Source: Albula goreensis
Taxonomy: Eukaryota; Chordata; Actinopteri; Albuliformes; Albulidae
NCBI GenBank assembly: GCA_022829145.1
Contig: CM040764.1
Coordinates: forward strand, 9,568,049-9,632,048
Direction of reading: 5' to 3'
Length of the DNA: 64,000 nt
Below the pieces are notes generated by a model. The model was given only the letters and a program-made list of their open reading frames with translations. It did not search any database and was not told where the DNA came from. Every line of letters begins with the position of its first letter. The stretch's first letter is position 1. The position numbers were made by a program, and so were the translations under genes. This document shows positions 54,239-64,000 of the stretch, in pieces.

Positions 54239-56343
54239 TAGGTGCTGGTGATAGCCTTTTTTAAAAGGTCACTGAAGGTCACTGGCTAACCCTGCTTTGT
54301 GAGCTCTGTGGCCTGTCCCAGTGATTGTGATCTCAGACTCCATGTGCTCCACCCTTCCCTTTATATCTCAGAGTTACAGGAACTTTCTCTCTCTCCACAT
54401 GCAGTCTGTCATTTTTGCCCTGTCATTTACCCTTTCATTAGCCCAGTCTAATTTGGTTTCTGGTTAGGCTTAGTGGACCACAATTTTGCTCCATAAACCA
54501 GTTTGGTTTTGTGTTTTTTCATCTTCCAATTATGGTTTACAAAGATATCAGAAGCCACCAGTAACAGATTAAACATTCCATAAATGTGTAACTCCTTATT
54601 TGAGTTCAGAATGGGAAAAGGAAGACTCTATTATGACACACAGACAGTGGGCGGGGCCCACTCTTTGTGATATCACTATGGTGGCTGTTAAGTAGCACTT
54701 TGTGGTGGGGGATGTGGGGAAAAAGGCCATTCAGAAATGTTTTTAATTACTTCTTATTCTTGCTTATTTCTGTTTGAGGATTGTTATTCTGATTTAAGTG
54801 CGAGAAAGAGCTTGAATATTTGATGTGTTTTTGGATGGAATTCCAGTTTACTGCTGCCCCATTGTCACACAATTCCATCATAACAGAGCAAAACAATAAA
54901 TTGCTGAACACACAGAGGAAAATCAGGTGCAGCATTGCATGCTCCAGTGTCACGCTAAATTATCAAGCCATAACTCTGAAAGGCATCCCAGGCCAGCCAA
55001 TGGCTGTATTGCATTTAAACTCAGAAGGCCCTTGAGGTCATTGGCTGGAATTTGCGCCAGCGCCGATTTACAGAGCCTATTTGGGAAACGGAAAGAGGAG
55101 GGTTTCTGGTTAATGCTCTGGTGTTGTAATAAATCGTCATTTTGCTTCAAACAGCACCCCCTGTGGCTATAAGGGTATCTGCACAATTCTTCCATCTCTT
55201 CTGGTATTGGGAAGAGAAATAATGAATGCTTGTGAAGTTCCATTTTAGTGGATTGGCTTGGACGTTTCCTAGTTCTTGACATCACTGCCCAGGCCTGGAT
55301 ATTTTCAGTATTGCTCCTAGATGCTTAATTTAACCAAGCTAAAAAGACAATTTGCCTTGTTTCCAAGACCAAAACTGATTGATGATTGAGAGGAAAGATA
55401 CTGCAGTCCTCCAAGAGTTTAACATATACATCTGATGCAAATACACGCAGAATGTTTTTGGCAAAGGGAAACAAAAATGATGTGCTGAATTGTGACGTGG
55501 CTCGGGTAGGGCGTAATATTGGGGTCTGGGGCAGCAGAATGTTCCTTTTGTCTCAGGCTAGGATGGCAAAACACTGTCCATTTCACAAGTCCCACCACGT
55601 TTGTTCAGTCTCTGTGTCTGTTGAGTGAGGAAGTTTCGAGGAGACTTTGCACTTTTGGCTCTAAAAGTTCCTGTGATTTGTATTGTATATGAGACCACTA
55701 AAGCAATGTAGTGTTTATATATGTTTCTTTTATCTACATCCCTCCCCTTTTTTCTTTTCCATTTTTTTGTTGTTTTTTTTTAAGTATGAAATATGTCCTG
55801 GTTTAAAGATGAAAATTATCTTTATATAAAAATGAGATTCATTCCTTAGTAAGTGAGTTTATTTTGGGTCTGTCCATTTGTCTGTGTGTGTGTGTGTGTG
55901 TGTGCATGTGGGAGAGGGAGAGGGAGGAAGGGAGAGAGAGGGAAGGAGACATTCTTAAGTGAAATAATTTGAAAAGGTTTTTTCTACTATCAGGTTTGAG
56001 CCACGGCTACTTAAAGTTCACTGCTGAAGATGAAGTCTGAAAAAGTTATGCTTGAGGTATGCTCTTATAAACTTTTTGTGCAGGTTACTCCATATCTAAC
56101 ATCATAACATTCCACCCAAAAGACACCGCTCTCCACTTCTACACTTGAAATGTTTGCTTGCTGTTCATAAACTTTATTAAAATAGGTTGTTTTATCACAT
56201 TTCTGTATTGATTCTTTTCAGGGAAATGGTGTTTGCGAACATGCTCCGATGTTCACCACCCTTTTCCCTGAAGTGTGCAAATTTAAGGGTCATTTGGAAA
56301 GAGCATGTGCCAGCCAGGTATCTTATTTCTTTGATGATAATGA

Positions 56344-56345
56344 TG

Positions 56346-56379
<34 letters not shown>
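56344..56379. repeat. (AAT)n trinucleotide microsatellite
   Basis: About twelve AAT units, preceded by GATGAT. Confidence 0.95.
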
Positions 56380-56380
<1 letters not shown>

Positions 56381-56501
56381 GAGCTTTAGATTTTTTAAAG
56401 AATGATCGAAGTGTGTGAAAAAGGTAAAATATGGAAACATATTTGCATTACACTGAGGAGTTCTTCAATACTGGTCAACAACGTTATATCACTGTGCTTA
56501 A

Positions 56502-56516
56502 CCACAAGGGGGCAGC
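56502..56516 (+). promoter_or_regulatory. CTCF-like motif, forward orientation
   Basis: CCACAAGGGGGCAGC fits the forward CTCF core CCASYAGRKGGCRSY at nearly every position. It is the best CTCF-like match in the window by eye. Confidence 0.45.
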
Positions 56517-57088
56517 ACACCTCACATATTGCTCCTATAACGCAGACCAAGGGATTTACTATGTCGTCATGTACTGTGCTAGCAAATGTAAATATATGTG
56601 CTAAAACCTGTGTTTGTGGCTCAGGACAGGAGCAGAGTTGAGTACCACATCCAAAGCTGCTAAACTTCAGTTTAAACAGGATTATGCCATACTCTGGTGT
56701 TGTATACAGTTTATACAAGCTATACCACATTTGTATATATGATATTTGCATTTAAGGAGGTAAAATTACAGTTGTAATAACTAGCATAATCTGTATATAA
56801 AATTATTCATTATTGATAGATGCAGGAAAGTCATAGGATCAATTTGATAAAGCAAGTCCCTTGTCAAAGACTTATCTAAATTTTAATTTCATTTGAAATT
56901 CAAAATTCCACCTGCTAGATTGTGACAAGTGTCACACTGCATTTAATGTAGATATGTAGTTTCACAACTTTGAAATAAAAGGATCTTGTGTAAACTGCAA
57001 ACACATCTTAATTATTTCTGTCTGTGGTTTGATATAAATGGTGTCAAACACAGTCAAAAAACCCATGTTTAATATCCAGGGATAAACA

Positions 57089-57117
57089 CCCCCTGATGTC
57101 AAAGGGGTATCAGGGGG
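57089..57117. other. Perfect 9-bp hairpin
   Basis: CCCCCTGAT (57089-57097) and ATCAGGGGG (57109-57117) are perfect inverted copies separated by 11 bp. It lies just upstream of the coding-like segment at 57.16 kb. Confidence 0.8.
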
Positions 57118-57161
57118 ACTCCAGATTGGTCCAAAGCCGCAGAAAAAAAACACATGTTTAA

Positions 57162-57303
57162 CAAGATCCTCGTTCCAAGGACAAGTTTGGGCTCGACCTC
57201 ACCAGCCTCCCAAAACTTGATGAGGTCAGACTCCATGTGCTGGATTTTAAACTCTTGGGCCCTGTTCTTCTGCCCCCCCCAAAGTGAACGCCTCATCACA
57301 AAG
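57162..57303 (+). other. Coding-like segment with C-run frame break and strong donor
   Basis: A 41-codon frame (57162-57284) includes KFGLDLTSLPKLDEVRLHVL and reads like real protein, but it stops right after a run of eight C (57273-57280). With one C fewer, the frame would continue to AAG followed by a perfect GTAAGT donor at 57304. No convincing acceptor or partner exon was seen, and the protein is not recognised. It could be a decayed exon, a retro-fragment or chance. Confidence 0.25.
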
Positions 57304-57309
57304 GTAAGT

Positions 57310-57370
57310 CTAAGGGCAGGGCTGTTCCACTCGTGGCCTGGGGGGCCAAATCCTGCCCTCCACAGACCTG
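57310..57370. repeat. Possible interspersed repeat fragment
   Basis: GGGCAGGGCTGTTCCACTCG, then TGGCCTGGGGGGCCAAATCC, is reminiscent of the terminal part of hAT-type or similar vertebrate repeats. The match is weak and the family is undetermined. Confidence 0.25.
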
Positions 57371-58179
57371 CCTTTACGCTCTGAGAAAAAAAAATAAATG
57401 TGTGTGCATGTGAATCTGTGGCTGTATACCTGGTACTGATACTGGAGTCATAAATTACAGTGGTTTATATTTTCACACTGCACCTATACAGGTTTTGCAT
57501 GTTCAGGCAGCTTAATTATACGTTAACAATGTAACACTGTTTTATAAATAGCTTGTTAAAAATGTTTGTCCCAAGAGCACTGTATTTTTAAAATAGAATT
57601 AATTTGGTGCTTGAGAAGAGGTCATGGGTGAACTTTTTCAAATATTCAACTTTACTTTCTTTAATTGTGCTTATAATTGGCTAAACATTTCCCTCCCTGT
57701 ACTCTTCAGATGCTGCGCAGTGAATGCTCTGCTCCAAAATGGCCGCCGTGCATAACACAGGTAGGTTCTGTATGTTGGTGGTGATGGGGCTGAGTCACCT
57801 GCCCTGTGACCTCCAAAACACCCACAAACAATACAGATCTTTGATAAATGTAATCCATTATTTAAACATGTGCAGTGCACACACAGCCAAGAGGCACAGT
57901 TTACTGTTTCTGAAGTCAGCCGTTTCTGCCCAGCTCAGAATTTTTCCTATCCCTTGTCACATGCTTATACTTCAGCCCTTTCAGAACTTTACAGTTGACA
58001 CTAGGTCTTTCACCCCTGAGTGACCCACCCCCCAATCCCCTGTGCCCATGCCTCACCCAGCCTGAAGAGAGGGTGGGGGTCATCTCAGAGCCCTGCCCCC
58101 TGGCTGTCTTCCTCTGGGGAGAATAACAGAGGCTGTGCCTTTAAGCCACTGCGGCAATTTACACGCAAAAAAAGAACTC

Positions 58180-58270
58180 TGCAGTCATTAATATGCAAAA
58201 ATGCAAATGAGTGGGTAATTAAAAGCTTGAGTTCTCCAGAGGCTCTTTGATTGCTAATGAATTCTAATCT
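58180..58270. promoter_or_regulatory. Candidate enhancer with POU octamer and TCF/homeodomain sites
   Basis: A perfect POU octamer, ATGCAAAT (58201-58208), is preceded by TTAATATGCAAAA and followed by GGGTAATTAAAAG, CTTTGATTG (TCF/LEF-type) and CTAATGAATTC. The motifs are packed into about 90 bp of unique sequence. The assignment as an enhancer is inference. Confidence 0.35.
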
Positions 58271-60230
58271 GTGAGGAAGGGTGGGGTAGGGGGGGGGGAA
58301 AAGGGGGGGAGATAGGGATGAAGAGGAAGAAAGAGAGAGAAAGAAAAAGGTTGAAAGAGATAGAAAGGAAAAAAGAGAATCACAGATTCCCTCACCACAC
58401 ACCTTGATCACTTTTTGTTGAACTTCTAAAACCTTAAAACTTTATGAGGCTGAGAGCAAAAGAGAGAGAGAGATTCCGTCTGACACAATTGCACACTACA
58501 TACCCATGTAACCATATGGGAATCATGCACGGATGAGTGAGTGTGACCATTTGTGTTCCGGAAGCTTCTCTGCCCCAGTCTGCCGGTACAGTGTAACTCC
58601 GCCCCCTCCTCCAACAGGGTAGTAGATTGGTGGGGGGGGGGCTGTTGGCTCAAGCTCAGCACAATTACTGTGGACGAAAGCCAAACCTGGCTGTTAAAGA
58701 AATAAAAATAAGCACAAGGACAAGGATCCACAAGTCAAAGGCCAGACGGAACGTAACTGGTATGACATAGAGAGAGAGGTTTTTCCCATCGGTACACATT
58801 TGAAAATGTTTCAGATTGAACAAAGCCATCACACCGCGGCTGGAAACTTCATCAGCCTTAAATTGGGGGGTGGGGGGTGGACTGACGGTAATTAACGTTT
58901 GTTACAAATGATGTGTACCACACATGGAGGTGGGTGGGGGTAAAGGAGGGAATTGGGGATAGAGCATGCTGGTATACACAGTGACCCATGACCCCCCTTA
59001 AAAAAAGAAGCAGGGAAAAAGAAAAAAAAACGAGAGCGAGAAAGGGAGGGAAAAAAACGGGGTCAGGTATCTGCAGGAAGTGGGCGATAGCAGCAGCAGC
59101 TGTGTTGTGGAGCGGGAGTGATGTCATGTCGTCGCTCTGGCGAGGGGGTAACCTCACACCCCCAGACACTGCGCTTATTGTTGTTCTAGTGCTCCCCTGA
59201 CACCCCCCACCCCACCCCGCTCCACCCCCTCCATGGTGGTGCCTGCTTCCTTCTCCCCCTTACTCTTTCCTTGTATCTTTCTCTTTTTACTCCTCCTTTT
59301 TCTCTGCCTTTCTCTTCTTTTCTCTCACCCTTTCATTTTTCTGTTAGATTCAGGAAAGTCCTTCCGCTCACTGCTTCTTCACTGGGCTTATGGCAGATGC
59401 CTTTCAGCTTTTCATAAATACCTCCCGACCCCCCCGCCAACACCTAACTTCAGCTCAGAGACAGAGGTGGCAGTGGTGTCGCTGGTGACTTGAGTGTGAT
59501 AAACACTGGGAGAGAGGTGATGGAAAGTGAAGTCACAGCTGTGCCAATTGCCTTTCATTGTGGTGGAGCTCAACTGAATAGCTGATCTCAGATACCTTGG
59601 TGCAGAACCCCCAGGTTTAATGGCCTCTGCTACACAAATCTCCTCTCTCCACATCCACTGTCTGACAGTGTCCTACATACCCTCATTCACTTTTCTGGCG
59701 TAGGATCCCAGCAATCCTTTTTGTGCCAGTAGATTATGCCAATATATTTGATTGGCTTTGGTTTTTTTTTGTTTCATGCACTTGCTAAAGGATTTGCCAG
59801 AAGTAGTAACTAGGCATTGATTTATCATCAAAGCACGTCATGGTGGTTGTGAAGAGTTCCTACCCCCTCCATGTGACACATTAGCTGTACTTATGTTGAT
59901 GCAGGTGGAGTTGATTCAGAGGAAAGTTCATGACTGGAACAATAAGAGGGAAGATTGCACTGCTCCAGATCAGCTTGGAATCAACCTACAGTGCTCAGGC
60001 ATCGAGGCTGCAATGCAGGTCTACATTAAAGTAAGGCTAATGACGCACTTCCATTACACTAATGTGAATGGAGCCTAGCCATGATTAGTGAGAACAATAG
60101 TACTATTTCTCTGTGCAATACCTACAATTTCTAATATTTTTTTTAGAATTTTCTCCAATTTTTTCCCATTCATATGATGACAAGCCCTTGCTTCACTCCA
60201 CACTCAGATGCAGCAACATTTACATACTGT

Positions 60231-60325
60231 CAGTGTTGTCAGAGGATGACATATCCAATGGTGACAAGTTAGCATTTACTCAGTGTATCTGCAGGCACCC
60301 AGCTGACTATCAGCGGTCCATATTG
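60231..60325 (+). repeat. Degenerate interspersed repeat, copy 2 of a pair
   Basis: Shares TGTTGT..GAGGATGACA and GGCACCCAGCTGAC blocks, in the same order and similar spacing, with 9433-9504. Confidence 0.4.
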
Positions 60326-61825
60326 GTTAGATAGATATTGCCTCAGGCCATACCCAGTAGTGGTGCAGTTAGGGCTCAGACACAGTCACTGGGCTCACAC
60401 CTGCTTGTGTTATGAATGTCTTATGATGTGAGCCACCTGGACACCCCCCTTCCTCCCTGATTTCCTGTGTTTTGATGTATTTTCTGTTGGCCCCCAGCCA
60501 GCTTACCCCACCTATTTCACCTTGCCCCTCAAAATTTGTCCGTCGTCATTTGTGCGTCTCCCAGCAACACCTGCATAGTTGCTAAGGGGAGAAGAGCTGA
60601 GACCTGTGGGGGCGTCGTCAGCAGGAAGCCCTCTGCGGTGCGAAGCATGAGGTGTTACTCAAGCATGGGCGGGCGGGGGACAGCCCGGAAGAACGGCGGG
60701 GGCGTCAGGAGGACCTCAAAGACGGGAGTCACCCCGGCAATACCCTCTCCAAAATCACCCTGTTCTGTACAGTCCAGCTGTTTCCAAAGGCTCCGAAGTC
60801 ACATTTTTCCACCTTTTGCCTGATGTAAAGACTGTGGACAGTTGAAAGCAATGTGGGGAAAAAACCTCACCTCGCCAATCTGCTGGCCGTTTCACTGACA
60901 TGACAAAGGAAAGTACCCATGACGTTACATCAGAGTATTTGGATGGGTCATAGAAACACACGCGAATCAGAAATTTCTTTACAGTGGAGACATTTATCTC
61001 ATTTCACTGGAACTCAGCCACGACCCCCTCCCTCCCCAAAAAAGTAAGGTGGGAGAGAGTTAAACGACTAGCAACTCATTACACAGAAAGAAGTATTTTG
61101 TTTTTTTCTTTCATTGGTTCACTTCCATTAAACTCTGTATGTACATGTGAGCGTGTTTTGGGGGGGACTGACTTCCAGTGAAATGAGATTACTATCTCAC
61201 AGTTAGCAAAAAACCACATTCGGTGGGTTCAGTGTTTCTCACAGGAGGTGTCGGATGACAGTGGGTACGGAGGCCTCTCTCTCTCTCTCTCTCTTGCATT
61301 TTACGTGCTTGGCGAGACGTGCATTGGTGGTAAACCGCTCCATCAGGTGTTTGTCTCTGTGTCACTGGAGATCAGCCGTGCTGATGTATGCTGAGGCCCT
61401 TGACCAGTGAGTTCCCACAGTCGCCCAGACAGTCATAATGAAATTCATCACCATTCTTCTGACTAACATCTTTCCCTGTGACATCGTTTATAGACTATTC
61501 TGACTCATTTGAGTATATGGAAGCAATATTTTAAATTTGTCCAATAAATTAGAATCCTGCAGTTAATTGTGTCAAGCATGTTTGATGTCACTGATGTTTT
61601 TTCTCGAGTGGAAACCCTGAATGTCCACAAACGATCTCTCTACCAAGGCTAATAACGATGAATGGGCAGAGAGTATGCTCAATAGGAACAAGAATTGGGT
61701 CATGGCAACTTCCAAAATCCAGGCTGGGAATAATGTGGACTCATCACGGCTGCTGAAATCTGTGCTCTTGGGCTGCTTCTTTATTCTCATTATGGAGCTG
61801 TTTGTCGTTTTGAAAGGATGAATAG

Positions 61826-62240
61826 GTGCCTCTGGGCACCTCATGCAATAGAGATGCTTGTCTAGGAGGCAGGCGTAAGCCCTGGAACTAAGGGTTTGAG
61901 TCCCAGCCAGGTAATTGCAGGCAATGGTGAGGCAACAATCGGCTCACACTCGGCAGGGCATGATGGAGGTGAACTGGTTAAGTTTGTTAGTCTCATCACT
62001 CTCTAGCAGCCACTACTGGTCAAATGGGTGCCTGTCAATGCATGAACTGTGGATCGGGCTGACTTCATCATCCTCTGATGATACAGGCATTACGTAATTG
62101 ATGGTGCATCTTCAGTGAGGAAAGAAGTGAGGGCCAGTCGTCACATGAATCAGAGGAGTCAGGTGTCACAGGAGCCGACAGGAGCAGCTTCCTGCAGGGA
62201 ACTGAACTGTTCGGCTGAGTCTAGCGTGGGAAAGAAGGGT
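61826..62240 (+). mobile_element. tRNA-derived SINE, near full length
   Basis: The head has an A-box-like region (GCACCTCATGCAATAGAGATG) and a clear B box (GGGTTTGAGTCCCAG at 61888-61902). A body of about 330 bp follows. Its 3' part (62098-62235) is shared with the fragment in the zbtb7a coding intron. It differs in body and tail from the other SINE family in this window. Confidence 0.6.
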
Positions 62241-64000
62241 AAGAATTTTTCAAAGATGAAGGGAAATGAAACACAAATTCGAAATGCAGTTTTTTGGGCC
62301 CTAGTATGTTTAAAAAATAGAATGAAGTGCTGAAACCACTACTCAAACTCTTCTTTGGAAAAGCATGTCCAAATAAGCATGTATGTGTGTATCTGCTACG
62401 TGTTTTGCAAAGTATGACTAAAACATACAGAGATATAATCAACTCAAATTCAAAACTTTGAGAGCTTTAATCACTCAAAAGTACACTTCCAGCAGAGATA
62501 GTTTTAATTTAGACCTTCGGTGATGACTGCTGTAGTCATGTTTGTGGGAGCTGGGCAGGTTGGGCTGGACTGGGTTGGGCTCAGCTTGACGTCTGATAGT
62601 GCCAGCTCAGTGGGGGGTCCTTCAGCTCAGACTCACTCCCTCTCCTCTCAGTCACAGCGACAGAAACACGGGGAAACCAGCCAGGCCCGTCAGTCTATCC
62701 CTGGGACATTAGCATTTGTGTGGGTAGCAGAGATGCAGATCTTACTTCAGAAATATTAAAAGCACAGAAATAATAAGAACACAATGTTGTTGCTAATGAT
62801 GGCCTGTGCTGTTTGTGTAGAAACAACAGGGTGGTTTTGCAGCCCCAAAGGACACCTGAAGAGCAGTTAACAAACCTGAATTAGTTTCATTACATACAGT
62901 GGCTTATTCCCCTTGTACCATGGCCATTTTAAACAGAAATAATGTTTAAACAAATGTTGTGTGCAGTGTTCTTCTCTCCTTTGTTCAATTGAAACAGAGT
63001 GGTAATTCTTGCATTACATGGAGAGAAGGCCACGTAAACAGCACTACTTAATTACTGTGTATTATATTCTTATAGCAAATATGTAAGCTTTGCAATGTAA
63101 GATTATGTTATAAGAGTTTAGAGCCAGACATAAACACCGCAAGGTAAGTGAAGATGAGAGAAGGTAAAGGTTGTGGGGGCACTGTGGGGGAGGTGGAGAG
63201 GAGGGGGAGGTGCTGGTCACGGCCTAGTTTCTCATCTAGCTCGTCCCCCGCTCCTCCCCCCACCTCACACAAACGCGCAGAGGCTTTGAGTCGCAATGTG
63301 GGACTAATGGTGATGCTTTGAAGCATGTGAAGTGAAGGGTTTCCTGTCGACTGAGCATCATGTGGAGGGTGGTTTTTTGGGGCTGCTGCTGGTGGTGTGG
63401 TGGGGGGCTGGTGTGGGGACTTTAAGTTGGAACGACTATGGGGTGGTTCAGACCAGTACTGAAGCCCCACCCCACCCCACCGCAGAGCTGAGAAAAAACC
63501 TTGAGTGTCCCATCCTCAGCACTCTATCCCTACACCTCGAGTGCATGTCCTACTGTCCTCTGACAGGGAGGAGGGTCACCTGGGTCAAATGATTTGGCAG
63601 GCAGGTATGAGCTCTGTGACTGGGTGTTTGAGCCTGAGCCGCACCAGTACCAGCTATAGCTGGAGGTCTACGCTGGTGAGTAGAAGAGGTAGAAGAGGGT
63701 TGCTGCATGAGTTAATAAAATTAAAAACCATGTAAGCTTAATGTGGCAAGTATTCACCTGCTTGTGTCTGCACATGACAATATGGTAGTTATTTATTAGT
63801 TTTTTGTGTACAGGTCATGATAGGCAGACACACACACTATTTAGTTGGAAGTTTTTGGGTTTGTATATTTTTTTTCTTTTCCTTTTTTCCAACTGTTGCT
63901 GCTCCTTTGATGAGGTCCAGTCCACGTTGCTATGGCAGCCTCGGTCTTTCTGTAGTTTTCCGTTTGTTAAACCCCCACCACCCAACTCTCCCCGCCCCCC
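62241..64000. other. Intergenic region, right end
   Basis: Unique AT-balanced DNA with a G-rich patch at 63160-63215 and 63360-63420. No recognisable gene, repeat family or splice-supported exon was found. Confidence 0.5.

Larger units (their letters stand above)
54241..57080. other. Intergenic region
   Basis: The block 54.82-55.17 kb is unique, moderately GC-balanced and free of repeats; it may be conserved non-coding DNA. A short GT run is at 55883-55905, an AAT run at 56344-56379, and a forward CTCF-like motif at 56502. No gene recognised. Confidence 0.45.
57371..61820. other. Intergenic region, right part
   Basis: Features seen are an ATGGCCGCC (YY1-like) site near 57739, the octamer/TCF/homeodomain-rich block at 58.18-58.27 kb, purine-rich DNA at 58.28-58.38 kb, GC-richer DNA at 60.60-60.73 kb and a short CT run at 61274-61294. 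No splice-supported gene was recognised. If synteny with mammals held, pias4 would be expected further downstream in opposite orientation; I saw no pias4 coding sequence. Confidence 0.45.

Noticed and set aside
57724..57765. Possible first coding exon MAAVHNT before GTAGGT
   Set aside because: It has an attractive ATGGCCGCC start and a donor, but no CpG-rich promoter and no downstream partner exon. It is more simply a YY1-like site.
48714..64000. pias4 coding exons on the minus strand, expected from mammalian synteny
   Set aside because: None of the minus-strand frames resembles a SAP domain, PINIT domain or SP-RING. The gene is either further away or not linked in this species.

Overview
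This is vertebrate nuclear DNA, almost certainly from a ray-finned (teleost) fish. It has two multi-exon genes with GT-AG introns and vertebrate-type protein sequences. It is rich in (CA)n and (CT)n microsatellites. It carries Tc1/mariner remnants and a tRNA-derived SINE of the type common in fish, whose 3' tail reads as a variant of catttagcagacgctcttat. Nothing suggests a prokaryote or a virus. The species cannot be named from what is visible.

Layout. Positions 1-20.78 kb are intergenic, with microsatellites, a G-rich minisatellite, a three-unit tandem repeat, SINE copies (one with an unusual head-amplified array) and several candidate regulatory islands. The promoter and long 5' leader of map2k2 run from about 20.78 to 21.99 kb. 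The map2k2 coding sequence (MEK2, 11 coding exons, 391 aa) spans 21991-28351 on the + strand. Its 3' UTR probably runs to a poly(A) signal near 31.04 kb. A short intergenic stretch leads to the probable zbtb7a promoter and 5' exons (32.7-34.6 kb). A long 5' intron (to 44.5 kb) holds a Tc1 transposase relic, a SINE and microsatellites. The zbtb7a coding sequence (BTB/POZ plus four zinc fingers, 587 aa) lies in three coding exons between 44615 and 48710. From 48.7 to 64 kb I see 3' UTR and intergenic DNA with a Tc1-type MITE, a second SINE family, candidate enhancers and no convincing gene.

Context. As I recall it, MAP2K2 and ZBTB7A are tandem neighbours on human 19p13.3 in the same relative order and orientation, so this is a conserved vertebrate linkage. 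The genes are functionally distinct: one is the dual-specificity kinase that activates ERK, the other the transcription factor LRF/Pokemon. There is no operon-like relation.

Most notable observations: (1) zbtb7a has an intron inside the coding region, just after the BTB domain, with a tandem CAGCAG acceptor; I recall no such intron in the human gene. (2) An upstream exon with a well-placed ATG could extend the Zbtb7a N-terminus by 32 residues in frame. (3) A TCTCGCGAGA palindrome (BANP/CGCG element) marks the presumed map2k2 promoter. (4) The tRNA-like head of a SINE has been amplified six times as a 47-bp tandem array. (5) A 289-bp TA-flanked Tc1-type MITE lies downstream. (6) CTCF-like motifs face outward on both sides of the two-gene block. 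(7) A few exon-like islands match no gene I recognise.
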